A stretch of 64,000 nucleotides of DNA from Xanthomonas sp. DAR 35659 (GTDB taxonomy: Bacteria; Pseudomonadota; Gammaproteobacteria; Xanthomonadales; Xanthomonadaceae). The DNA lies in NCBI RefSeq assembly GCF_041242975.1, contig NZ_CP162488.1, positions 5,136,001 to 5,200,000 of the forward strand, given 5' to 3'. Below are positions 31,895 through 40,645 of this stretch, piece after piece (the stretch's first letter is position 1; every line of letters begins with the position of its first letter). The notes beneath the pieces were generated by a model. The model was not told the DNA's origin and did not search any database. It saw only the letters and a list, made by a program, of their open reading frames with translations. The position numbers and the translations under genes are program-made.

Positions 31895-31965
31895 GTCGCG
31901 GCTGAAGCCGCTCCTATAGGGGCGCGCAAGGTGGGTGCCCTTGTAGGAGCGGCTTCAGCCGCGAC
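31895..31965. repeat. Inverted pair of REP palindromes
   Basis: Minus-strand REP 31895-31918 (head changed to TATA) and plus-strand REP 31942-31965, 23 bases apart, the last REPs found in the window. Confidence 0.88.
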
Positions 31966-32217
31966 AGCATGCCGAACCTGGCGCCACGTCATGCCTCGCC
32001 GTCGCGCCCGCTCCTGCCCGGCCTTGGGTCGGTGCACTGCAGCGCCCAGGTCGGCGCGCTGCGGCAGCCGCGGCTGGGCACAGCGAATACGCCGTGGGAA
32101 GGACTTCCGTCCCGACTGCCGCCAACACCGAGCGCGACGCATGGCCACAGGCCATCCGTCGCCGCTCCCACGAGAACGACGCCCCGCCACCTCGCGCAGG
32201 ACGGTGCGCGGCGCCGG

Positions 32218-34053
32218 TCAGCGCTTCGCCGCCGCGCGCTTGACACCAGTCGCTGGCGACGCCTTCGCCACCGGCTTGCTCGCTTTCCTGGAAGCGGACT
32301 TGACGGCCTTCCTGGGCGCGACCGTCTTCTTGGATGCGGCTGTCGTCTTCCCCGCCGTCCTCTTGCCCGGGGTGACCGCGCGCTTGGCCGAAGCCGCACG
32401 CTTGGACGTGCCGGCGCCGGCCGCCTTGGCCTTGGAGACATCCGGCTTGGCGGCCGCCGACCGCTTCGCCGGTGCCGCGGCCTTGGCGTCGGTGCCGCCT
32501 TCCGGCGCGCGCCGCGGCGGCGGACGGCGGCCGGCGGTCAGGGTGCGCCAGCTGTGGCCGCCGCTGAGCGCGAGCAGCGCGTCGGCCGCGGCCGGGCCGG
32601 CGCTGCCGGCCGGGTACTGCGGCACTTCGTCCGCCGACCCGCGCCACGTGTCCAGGATCGGCTGCACGATGCGCCACGCCGCCTCGACCATGGTCGCGTC
32701 CTGGAACAGGCCGGCCTCGCCGTTCATGCAGTCCTGCAGCAGGCGTTCGTAGCCGACCGTGTATTCCTTCGGGAACCAGTCGCGGTAGCGGAAGTCCATG
32801 CGCACTGGCGCCAGGCTGACCCGCGCGCCCGGGCGCTTGACGTCGAACTGCAGCGAGATGCCTTCGTCCGGCTGGATGTGCAGCACCAGCCAGTCCGGGC
32901 CGTAGCCGCCGATCTCGGCGCTGCGCAACGGCGCCAGCGGCGCCGGCTTGAAGCGGATCGCGATCTCGGTGGTGCGTTCGCGCAGGCGCTTGCCGGTGCG
33001 CAGGTAGAACGGCACGCCGGCCCAGCGCCAGGTGTCGACCTGCAGCTTCATCGCCACGTAGGTCTCGGTGTTGGAATCGGCCGGCACCGTGTCCTCCTCG
33101 CGGTAGCCGGGCACCGCGTTGCGTCCGATCGCGCCGGCCGCGTACTGGCCGCGCACCACGTCCGCCGGCGCCAGCGGCCGCACCGCCTCGATCACCTCGG
33201 CGCGCCGGCGCAGCATCGCCGCCGGGGTGAACGCGGCCGGCGGCTCCATCGCGATCATCGCCAGCAACTGGAACAGGTGGTTGGGCACCATGTCGCGCAG
33301 GCAGCCGGTGGGATCGTAGAAGCCGCCGCGGCCTTCCACGCCGATGGTCTCGGCGGCGGTGATCTGCACGTGGTCGATGCGGTCGCGGTTCCACACCGGC
33401 TCGAACAGGCCGTTGGCGAAGCGGAAGGCGAGGATGTTCTGCACCGTTTCCTTGCCCAGGAAATGGTCGATGCGGAACACCTGGTCCTCGTCGAGCACGC
33501 GGCCGACGATGGCGTTGAGATCCTTCGCGCTCTGCAGGTCGTGGCCGAACGGCTTCTCCACGATCACCCGCCGCCAGCCGCCGCCGGCGTGCTGCCTGAC
33601 CAGCCCGGCCGCGCCCAACTGCTCGATCGCCGGGGCGAAGAAGCGCGCCGCGGTGGCCAGATAGAACAGCACGTTGCCGCCGGTCTGGTACTGCGCGTCG
33701 TATTTCTCGATCACCTGGCCGAGCGCGCGATACGTTGCGGCATCGGCGAAATCCCCGCGCAGGTAGTGCAGGCGCGTGCGCAGCCAGTCCCACACGTCCT
33801 CGTCCAGGCCGTCGGCCTTGAACTCGGCGTCGCGGTCGGCCATCAGCCCATGCAGCGCGGTGCCGAGCAGGCGCCGCCAGGTGGTTTCGCTGATGTCGCC
33901 ATGGTCCACGCCGATCACCGCGAACTGCTCGGGCAGCGCGCCGCTGCGGCGCAGGTTGTACAGCGCCGGCAGCACCAGGCGCCGGGTCAGGTCGCCGCGC
34001 GCGCCGAAGACCACGATCAGGCAGGGCGGAGTCGCTTGTGTCGCATCGCTCAT
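32218..34053 (-). CDS. zwf: Glucose-6-phosphate dehydrogenase with a lysine-rich C-terminal tail
   Basis: First enzyme of the oxidative pentose-phosphate and Entner-Doudoroff routes. The core of about 500 residues has the nucleotide motif GARGDLTRR (variant of GASGDLA/TKR), EKPFGHDL, the catalytic RIDHFLGKE and the WAGVPFYLRTGKRL segment. The last about 103 residues (509-611) are almost only K, R, A, S, P, T and G, with about 30 basic residues, like histone H1 or AlgP tails. Usual family length is near 490. The start overlaps the GH15 stop by four bases (ATGA). Confidence 0.92.
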   Translation of the reverse strand: MSDATQATPPCLIVVFGARGDLTRRLVLPALYNLRRSGALPEQFAVIGVDHGDISETTWRRLLGTALHGLMADRDAEFKADGLDEDVWDWLRTRLHYLRGDFADAATYRALGQVIEKYDAQYQTGGNVLFYLATAARFFAPAIEQLGAAGLVRQHAGGGWRRVIVEKPFGHDLQSAKDLNAIVGRVLDEDQVFRIDHFLGKETVQNILAFRFANGLFEPVWNRDRIDHVQITAAETIGVEGRGGFYDPTGCLRDMVPNHLFQLLAMIAMEPPAAFTPAAMLRRRAEVIEAVRPLAPADVVRGQYAAGAIGRNAVPGYREEDTVPADSNTETYVAMKLQVDTWRWAGVPFYLRTGKRLRERTTEIAIRFKPAPLAPLRSAEIGGYGPDWLVLHIQPDEGISLQFDVKRPGARVSLAPVRMDFRYRDWFPKEYTVGYERLLQDCMNGEAGLFQDATMVEAAWRIVQPILDTWRGSADEVPQYPAGSAGPAAADALLALSGGHSWRTLTAGRRPPPRRAPEGGTDAKAAAPAKRSAAAKPDVSKAKAAGAGTSKRAASAKRAVTPGKRTAGKTTAASKKTVAPRKAVKSASRKASKPVAKASPATGVKRAAAKR

Positions 34054-35843
34054 GGATGGGTTTCCTGGTTGCCGAGTAAGCCATGCAGGCGCAATGCGGC
34101 GTGGACCAAGGCCACGTGCGAATAGCCCTGCGGAACGTTGCCGAGCATGCGGCCGCTGCGCGGATCGTATTCCTCGGCCAGCAGGCCGACGTCGTTGCAC
34201 AGCCCGAGCAGGCGCTCGAACAGCGCGCGCGCCTGCTCGGCGCGGCCGAGCAGCGCGTAGTTCTCCACCAGCCAGAAACTGCAGGCGATGAAGGTGCCCT
34301 CGCCGGCCGGCAGGCCGTCGCCGCTGTCGTCGTCGGCGCGGTAGCGCTCGACCAGGCCATCGATGCTCAACCGCTGCGCGATCGCGTCGGCGGTGGCGGC
34401 CACGCGCGGATCGTCCGCCGGCAGGAAGCCGACCAGCGGGATCAGCAGCGTGGCTGCATCCAACCGCTCGCTGCCGTAGCTCTGCACGAAATAGCCGTCG
34501 CGGTGCACGCCCTGCTCCAGCACCTGCGCATGCACTTCGTCGGCCAGCGCGCGCCAGTGCGCGCGTTGCGCGGCGTCGGCGTCGGTGACCCCGTCGCGCG
34601 CGCCGCAGTCGAACGCCAGCCACGCCATCACCTTGGAATGCACGAAGTGGCGGCGCTGGTCGCGGATCTCCCAGATGCCTTCGTCCGGCTCGCGCCAGCG
34701 CTGTTCCAGCACCTCCAGCAGTTGCCGCGCCAGCGAGCGGCCATGCGCCGCGGTGGCCATGCCTTCGTGGCGGCCGCGATGGAACGCGGCGATCACCTCG
34801 CCGTAGACGTCCAGTTGGAACTGGCCGGCGGCGGCATTGCCGACCCGCACCGGCAACGCGCCTTCGTAGCCGGGCAGCCAGTCCACTTCCCATTCGGGCA
34901 TGCGCCGTTCGCCGCCGATCCCGTACAGCGCCTGCAACTGGTCCGGCGAGCCGGCCACGGTGCGCTGCAGCCAGCCATGGAACGCGCCCGCCTCCTCGGA
35001 ATAGCCGGCGGCGTGCAGCGCGGTCAGGGTGAACACCGCATCGCGCAGCCAGCAGAAGCGGTAGTCCCAGTTGCGCTCGCCGCCCAGGCGCTCGGGCAAG
35101 GAGGTGGTGGGCGCGGCGACGATCGCGCCGGTGGGCAGGTAGCTCAGGCCCTTCAGCACCACCAGCGAGCGCCGCACCGCGTCGGTCCACGGCCCGGCGT
35201 GCACGCAGCGGTGCGACCAGCCGTGCCAGAAGGCCTCGGTCTCATCCAGCGCCTGTTCCGGCGCCAGCGGCGGCGGCAGTTCCAGGTGCGAGGCGCCGTG
35301 GCTGAGCACGAACCAGGTGCTCTCGCCTTCCTCCAGCGCGAAGTCGGCCTCGGTGGCGAAGCCATGGCCCTGCATCGGCTGCGGGCTGCGCAGCGCGATC
35401 TGGTCCGGCCCGGCGATCGCCTGCAGGCCGCCCTCGATCTGCGACACCCACGGAATGGTGCGGCCGTAGTTGAAGCGCAGCTGCAACTGCATGCGCATCG
35501 GCACGCGGCCGCGCAGCCCGCGCACGATGCGCACCACGTGGTTGTGCGGTGCGTCGTTGTGGCTGGCGACCATGAAGTCCAGCACCGCGACGGCGCCTTC
35601 GTCGGTCTCGAACTCGGTTTCCAGGACCAGGCTGCCGTCGCGGTAGCGGCGCGTGCTGCCGAACGCGCCCTGCGGGGCGATCGACCAGCGGCCATGCTCG
35701 GGGGTGCCCAGCAGCGCCGCGAACAACGCGTCCGAATCGAAGCGCGGCAGGCACAACCAGTCGATCGAACCGCGCTTGTCCACCAGCGCCGCGCTGCGGC
35801 AATTGCCGAGCATGGCGTAGTCTTCGATAGGTGAGGCCATCAT
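34050..35843 (-). CDS. GH15 glycoside hydrolase (glucoamylase/trehalase-like)
   Basis: 597-residue (alpha/alpha)6-barrel hydrolase beginning MMASPIEDYAMLGNCRSAALV. Family segments include GSIDWLCLPRFDSDALFAALLG, the acid-containing NWDYRFCWLRDAVFTLTAL, WEIRDQRRHFVHSKVMAWLAFD, and EEYDPRSGRMLGNVPQGYSHVALV with the second catalytic glutamate. No signal peptide, so cytoplasmic; relatives act on trehalose or maltodextrins. It is translationally coupled to zwf, so released glucose could flow straight to glucose-6-phosphate oxidation. Confidence 0.9.
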   Translation of the reverse strand: MMASPIEDYAMLGNCRSAALVDKRGSIDWLCLPRFDSDALFAALLGTPEHGRWSIAPQGAFGSTRRYRDGSLVLETEFETDEGAVAVLDFMVASHNDAPHNHVVRIVRGLRGRVPMRMQLQLRFNYGRTIPWVSQIEGGLQAIAGPDQIALRSPQPMQGHGFATEADFALEEGESTWFVLSHGASHLELPPPLAPEQALDETEAFWHGWSHRCVHAGPWTDAVRRSLVVLKGLSYLPTGAIVAAPTTSLPERLGGERNWDYRFCWLRDAVFTLTALHAAGYSEEAGAFHGWLQRTVAGSPDQLQALYGIGGERRMPEWEVDWLPGYEGALPVRVGNAAAGQFQLDVYGEVIAAFHRGRHEGMATAAHGRSLARQLLEVLEQRWREPDEGIWEIRDQRRHFVHSKVMAWLAFDCGARDGVTDADAAQRAHWRALADEVHAQVLEQGVHRDGYFVQSYGSERLDAATLLIPLVGFLPADDPRVAATADAIAQRLSIDGLVERYRADDDSGDGLPAGEGTFIACSFWLVENYALLGRAEQARALFERLLGLCNDVGLLAEEYDPRSGRMLGNVPQGYSHVALVHAALRLHGLLGNQETHP

Positions 35844-35965
35844 GCGCGCCGTGGCGGGGGAGCGGCGAGTGTGCCAGCGCCCGCGTTTGGACGGCGTAAG
35901 TGCCGTGCGCGCCGACCCGCGCCGGCGAGCGCGGGTCGCCCGCTGCGGCTACACTGCGCGGGCGC

Positions 35966-36682
35966 ATGAATGCCGATACCGCTGCCACCGCCCTGCGCGT
36001 CGCGCTCCTGGAAGACGATCCGACGCTGCGCGACCGCATCCTGATCCCGGGCCTGCGCCGCTTCGGCTTCGAGACCGCCGGCTACGGCACCGGCGCGGAG
36101 CTGGAGGCACGCCTGCAGCAGGCCGCCGCCGACATCGTGGTGCTCGACGTCGGGCTGCCCGACACCGACGGCTTCACCCTGGCCGGCGCACTGCGGCAAC
36201 GCTACCCCGACCTGGGGATCGTCATGCTGACCAGTCTGGCGCAGACCGAGGACCGCGTCCGCGGCCTGACCGGCGGTGCCGACGCCTATCTGGCCAAACC
36301 GGTGGAAATCGACCTGCTGGCGGCGACCCTGCACAGCCTGGCGCGGCGCCTGGGCACGCCTGCGGCGCCCGCGCCGGCGACGGCGCGCGGGCGCTGGCAA
36401 CTGAGCGAGGACGGGTGGTGCCTGCTGGCGCCGTCGGGCGCGGCCGCGGCGCTGACCGGCAGCGAGCGGCGCCTGTGCCTGCGCCTGCTGGAGCAGCCCG
36501 GGCTGCTGGTGGCGCGCGAGGCGCTGATCGCCGCGCTCACCGACCGCGTGTACGACTTCGACGCGCACCGGCTGGATTCGATGGTGCACCGCCTGCGCAC
36601 CAAGGTGCAGCGCCGCTGCGGCGCCGCGCTGCCGCTGGCGGCGGTGCACGGCCAGGGCTACATCCTCGACCCGAGCGGCTAA
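35966..36682 (+). CDS. OmpR/PhoB-type response regulator
   Basis: 238-residue regulator. The receiver domain (residues 11-120) has the acidic pair LLEDD, the phosphorylated aspartate in IVVLDVGLPDTDG, T in MLTS and K in AKPVE. A winged-helix output domain follows (about 140-238: LTGSERRLCLRLLEQPGLLVARE, DAHRLDSMVHRLRTKV, VHGQGYIL). The ATG at 35966 is preferred over the upstream 35900. The adjacent histidine kinase gene converges on it with a 4-base overlap. Confidence 0.9.
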   Translation: MNADTAATALRVALLEDDPTLRDRILIPGLRRFGFETAGYGTGAELEARLQQAAADIVVLDVGLPDTDGFTLAGALRQRYPDLGIVMLTSLAQTEDRVRGLTGGADAYLAKPVEIDLLAATLHSLARRLGTPAAPAPATARGRWQLSEDGWCLLAPSGAAAALTGSERRLCLRLLEQPGLLVAREALIAALTDRVYDFDAHRLDSMVHRLRTKVQRRCGAALPLAAVHGQGYILDPSG

Positions 36683-38040
36683 GCCGCGGGCGCCGCGTCG
36701 GCCCGCGGCAAGGCGATGCGGAAGCGGGCGCCGGCGCCGGGCGCGCTGTGCACCTCGATGCGCCCGCCGTTGCGCACCACCAGGTCGCGCACCACCGCCA
36801 GGCCCAGGCCGGTGCCGTGGTCGGCCGGCTTGGTGCTGTAGAACGGCTCGAACACGCGCGCGGCCACGTCCGCCGGCATGCCGTGGCCGTCGTCGGCGAT
36901 CTCCACCACCACCCATGCGTCCTCGTGGCGCACGGCGATGTCGAAATGGCCGCGCTCGGCGATCGCGTCGCGGCTGTTGGAGGCCAGGTTCAGCAGCATC
37001 AGTTCGAACTGGCTGCGCTCGAAGCGGATCGGCGCCGGCGCCGCGGGCAGGTCGCAGCGCAGCACGATGCGCGCTTCCAGCAGTTGCCGCAGCATCGGCT
37101 GCAGGGCCGCGATGGCGGCGGCGACGTCGAAGCATTCGGCGTGCTCGGCGTCGCGGCGGCTGAAGCGCAGCAGGCGGCGGCTGATCGCCATGCCGCGCTG
37201 CGCCGAGTCCTCCACCGCCGCCAGCATCTCTTCCAGTTGCGCGGCGCGTTCGGCATCGCTGTCGGCCGCGTCGTCGTGGCGCGCGGCGGCGAAGCCGACG
37301 ATCACCGCCAGCACGTTGTTGAAGTCGTGCGCCAGGCCGCTGGCCATGCGCTCGGTGATCTCGCGTTTCTGCGCGTGGATCAGTTGCGCCTGCGCCTGCT
37401 CGCGCTCGAGCATCTCCTGCTGCAGGCGCTGGCCGCGGGCGTTGGATTCGCGCAGGCTCTCGCGCAGCGCTTCGGTGGTGCGGTCCAGCAGGGCGGCCAC
37501 CAGCAGGTAACTGAACAGCACCGGCAGCACGTTGTAGAACGCTTGCGCCGGCGTGTCGGCCAGTTCGAGCAGCGCGTCGTGGGCGACGCCGATGCCGAGC
37601 ATCAGCAGCAAGGCCGCGAAGGTCATCCACAGCGCGCGGCGCCCGAGCACCAGGCCCGCCAGGATCAGCATCAGCATCTGCGCCAACTGGTCCGGCAACT
37701 GCTTCTGGAACCCATGGATGGCGGCATTGACCAGCAGCGAGGCGAGCATCGCGCCCAGCACCAGCCGCACGGCGCCGCGCAGCGCGCCCTGGCGCACGCG
37801 CACGACGCCGATGGCCGCGCACACGCCGATCAGCAGGCTCATCGTCAACGACACGACCAGGCCCGGCGGCACCGGCCGTTCGCGCAGCTGCGGCCAGGCC
37901 AGGACCAGCGCGACCACCAGGGTGGCGGGGATGGTCACCGCCAGGAACAGCAGCAGCAGTTGGATCACGCGCGCGTTGCGCCGATCCACCTCGTCCACCA
38001 GCGGCGCGCGGCCCAGCCAGCTCCAGAACGCCTTCGCCAT
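36679..38040 (-). CDS. Membrane sensor histidine kinase
   Basis: 453-residue kinase with about six N-terminal membrane helices (residues 25-190) and no large periplasmic domain. A coiled coil (RESLRESNARGQRLQQEMLEREQAQ) leads to the H-box ASGLAHDFNNVLAVI, the N-box LNLASNSRDAIAERG, the D-box ADDGHGMP, and the G-box GTGLGLAVV. The H-box form AHDFNN is typical of NtrB-like and cognate multi-step kinases. Its gene ends inside the response-regulator gene on the other strand, so the two cannot share a promoter. Confidence 0.9.
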   Translation of the reverse strand: MAKAFWSWLGRAPLVDEVDRRNARVIQLLLLFLAVTIPATLVVALVLAWPQLRERPVPPGLVVSLTMSLLIGVCAAIGVVRVRQGALRGAVRLVLGAMLASLLVNAAIHGFQKQLPDQLAQMLMLILAGLVLGRRALWMTFAALLLMLGIGVAHDALLELADTPAQAFYNVLPVLFSYLLVAALLDRTTEALRESLRESNARGQRLQQEMLEREQAQAQLIHAQKREITERMASGLAHDFNNVLAVIVGFAAARHDDAADSDAERAAQLEEMLAAVEDSAQRGMAISRRLLRFSRRDAEHAECFDVAAAIAALQPMLRQLLEARIVLRCDLPAAPAPIRFERSQFELMLLNLASNSRDAIAERGHFDIAVRHEDAWVVVEIADDGHGMPADVAARVFEPFYSTKPADHGTGLGLAVVRDLVVRNGGRIEVHSAPGAGARFRIALPRADAAPAA

Positions 38041-38253
38041 GCCGCCCGCCCCCCATTCCCGTTCAGTGAGAATCCGATGATGATCATGCGAGAACTTGCA
38101 GGTGACAAGCCGGTGACGGCGGGCCTAAGTTCGCATGACGGAACGCGCCCGGGGACGACGGCGCGGCTTCCGGACCACTCCCGACCGAGGCGGAGGCGCA
38201 CGCGCGCCGCCGACGTCGCCTTCTGCCCTGCCGTTTCCCAGCCCGAGATCGCC

Positions 38254-40581
38254 ATGAACGACTGCACTTCCCCCCGTGGCACCGCCGCCCGTCATCCGGT
38301 TCCCCGCGCCTACAGCGCCCTGGCCCTGGCCTGTGCGCTGGGCCTGGCCTCGACGGCGATGGCGCAGACCCCCAGCGCCACGGCGTCCGCGCCGGTCGGC
38401 GGCGTCCAGGCCGACGGCACCGACGCCACCGCCAACGACGCCGGGACGGCCGCGACCACCTACGACCCCAGCGTCTACTTCAAGGCCACCGGCAGCGCCG
38501 ACAGCGACGCCGGCGCCGAGGCCGATGGCGACGAAGCGCTGGCCGCCGGCGAGGCCGCCTCGGCGGTGGGGACCGGCACCATCGCGCTCGGCGGCGGTGC
38601 GGTCGCCTACGCCAATCACGCGCTGGCGGTGGGGCACAACAGTTTGGCCACCGAGGTGTCCACCACCGCGGTCGGCGGCATGCTCGACGTGGATTACTCG
38701 TATCAACCCTACGGCGTCGTGATCCTGCAGCAGACCTCCGCCACCGGCATGGCCGCGACCGCGCTGGGCGCCGGCGCCCAGGCCAGCGGCAAGTTCAACG
38801 TGGCCGCCGGTGCCGGCGCGATCGCCAGCGACCGCTCCAGCGTCGCCGTCGGTGGCATCGTCGACGTGGGCGAAGACGGCCTGAGCGGGGAAGGAACGCA
38901 GTTGCAGGCCACCCAGGCCACCGGTCCGCTGTCCACCGCGCTGGGCGGCGGCGCGCTGGCCACCGCCTACAACGCGACCGCGGTCGGCGCGCTGGCCGAG
39001 GCCAGCGCCAACCGCACCGTCGCCGTGGGCTCCACCGCGCTGGCCAACCAGTACGCCGCCGTGGCAGTGGGCGCGCAGAGCCAGGCCACCGCCGAGTGGG
39101 CCACCGCCTTCGGCAACGGCGCACGCGCCCTGGGCGCCCACAGCGTGTCCATCGGCCCCAGCGCGTACGCGCAGAGCGACGACGGCACCGCGGTCGGCCC
39201 GGCGGCGTTCGCCGGCGGTGTCGGCGCCACCGCGCTCGGCAACGGCTCCTGGGCCGGCGGCACCCGCAGCCTGGCCCTGGGCGGGGCGATGGTATGGAAC
39301 GGCAGCTTCTTCGTGGATACGCCGGTGCTGTTCTACGACAGCATCGCCGTGGGGACAAAGGCCGATGTGTTCGGCGACCGCTCGATCGCGATCGGTGCCG
39401 ATGCGCGGGTCGGCAGCACCGCCTTCGTCAACGACAAACAGAGCCCGACAAACAACAGCGTGGCGCTGGGCGCCGGGTCGGTCGCCGAACGCGACAACAC
39501 CGTGTCCATCGGCGCCGCCGGCGCCGAACGCCAGCTCACCAACCTGGCCGCCGGCACCATGGACACCGATGCGGTCAACCTGGCGCAGTTGCGCAACGTC
39601 GCCGCCGCGTTCGGCGCCGGCAGCGTGGTCGATGCCAACGGCAACCTTATCGGCGGCAACTACCTGGTGCAGGGCTCGCACTACACCGACCTGGGCTCGG
39701 CGATGGGCGCGCTCGACAGCGCCCTGACCGGATTCGGCAGCCGCCTGAATGCCATCGGCAGCTCCGGTGGCATCAGCGGCGGCGGCGGCGGCGAGGCGAC
39801 CGCGCCCAGCACCGGCGCCGGCACCAACGCCGTGGCCGTGGGCTCCGGCGCCACCGCCAACGGCGAGAACGGGCTGGCGATGGGCGCGCAGTCGCTGGCC
39901 TACGGCCCCAACGACACCGCGATCGGCGCCAACGCCAAGGTCAACGCCGACGGCAGCACCGCGGTCGGCGCCAATGCCCGCATCGCCGCGGTGGCGACCA
40001 ATGCGGTGGCGCTGGGCGAAAGCGCCAGCGCCTCGGCGGCCTCGTCCACCGCGCTCGGCCAGGGCGCCTCGGCCAGCGCCGGCAACGCGGTCGCGCTCGG
40101 CCAGGGCTCGGTCGCCGACCGCGCCAACACGGTGTCGGTGGGCAGCGCCGGCAACGAGCGCCAGATCGCCAACGTCGCCGCCGGCAGCGCCGCCACAGAT
40201 GCCACCAACGTGGCGCAGATGCGCGCCGGCGACAGCGCCACCCTGAGCAGCGCCAACGCCTACACCAACACCCGCGTCACCGCGCTGGACGACAGCTTCA
40301 ACCAGTTGCGCACCGAGACCGAGCACCGCCTGGACGGCATGGACCGGCGCATGGACCGGCTCGGCGCGATGAGCGCGGCGATGCTCAACATGGCGGTCAA
40401 CGCCGCCGGCACGCAGAGCCCGCGCGGGCGCGTGTCGGTCGGCGCCGGCTTCCAGGGCGGCGAGCAGGCGCTGTCGATCGGCTACGCCAAGAAGATCGGC
40501 GCGCGCGCCTCGTTCAGTCTGGGCGGCGCCTTCAGCAGCGGCGAATCCTCCGCCGGCATCGGCGTGGGCATCGATCTGTGA
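38254..40581 (+). CDS. Trimeric autotransporter adhesin (YadA-like)
   Basis: 775-residue surface adhesin. A signal peptide ends near AMAQ (about 38). A passenger of repeated head motifs follows (SxAVG/ALG units such as NRTVAVGSTALANQYAAVAVG), then two stalk/neck motifs around residues 411 and 621 (NTVSIGAAGAERQLTNLAAG and NTVSVGSAGNERQIANVAAG) and a short coiled coil (RTETEHRLDGMDRRMDRLG). The last about 70 residues form the membrane anchor (SVGAGFQGGEQALSIGYAKK to the end GIGVGIDL). The anchor trimerises in the outer membrane. The open frame extends far upstream; 38254 is the first start giving a signal peptide. Confidence 0.92.
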   Translation: MNDCTSPRGTAARHPVPRAYSALALACALGLASTAMAQTPSATASAPVGGVQADGTDATANDAGTAATTYDPSVYFKATGSADSDAGAEADGDEALAAGEAASAVGTGTIALGGGAVAYANHALAVGHNSLATEVSTTAVGGMLDVDYSYQPYGVVILQQTSATGMAATALGAGAQASGKFNVAAGAGAIASDRSSVAVGGIVDVGEDGLSGEGTQLQATQATGPLSTALGGGALATAYNATAVGALAEASANRTVAVGSTALANQYAAVAVGAQSQATAEWATAFGNGARALGAHSVSIGPSAYAQSDDGTAVGPAAFAGGVGATALGNGSWAGGTRSLALGGAMVWNGSFFVDTPVLFYDSIAVGTKADVFGDRSIAIGADARVGSTAFVNDKQSPTNNSVALGAGSVAERDNTVSIGAAGAERQLTNLAAGTMDTDAVNLAQLRNVAAAFGAGSVVDANGNLIGGNYLVQGSHYTDLGSAMGALDSALTGFGSRLNAIGSSGGISGGGGGEATAPSTGAGTNAVAVGSGATANGENGLAMGAQSLAYGPNDTAIGANAKVNADGSTAVGANARIAAVATNAVALGESASASAASSTALGQGASASAGNAVALGQGSVADRANTVSVGSAGNERQIANVAAGSAATDATNVAQMRAGDSATLSSANAYTNTRVTALDDSFNQLRTETEHRLDGMDRRMDRLGAMSAAMLNMAVNAAGTQSPRGRVSVGAGFQGGEQALSIGYAKKIGARASFSLGGAFSSGESSAGIGVGIDL

Positions 40582-40645
40582 CCCGCCGCGGCGCCGCGCG
40601 CGCCGCGCTTTCTCCTCCACACCTCTTCATTTCTAGGATCCGCAG

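Larger units (their letters stand above)
31654..32217. other. Intergenic region with REP elements
   Basis: About 560 bases between the convergent antiporter and zwf genes, with three REPs (31767-31791, 31895-31918, 31942-31965). No gene is supported, and no further REP is seen downstream to the window end. Confidence 0.5.

Noticed and set aside
34054..35190. Upstream extension of the zwf frame
   Set aside because: It is a shadow of the GH15 gene in another frame. The ATG at 34053 gives the conserved N-terminus.
35842..38253. Open frame extending the adhesin gene about 800 codons upstream
   Set aside because: It runs antisense to the histidine kinase gene and is out of frame with the response regulator. 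The signal peptide shows that the adhesin starts at 38254.
38041..38253. Possible regulatory RNA or operator upstream of the adhesin
   Set aside because: I could find no convincing hairpin, promoter pair or repeat in this stretch.
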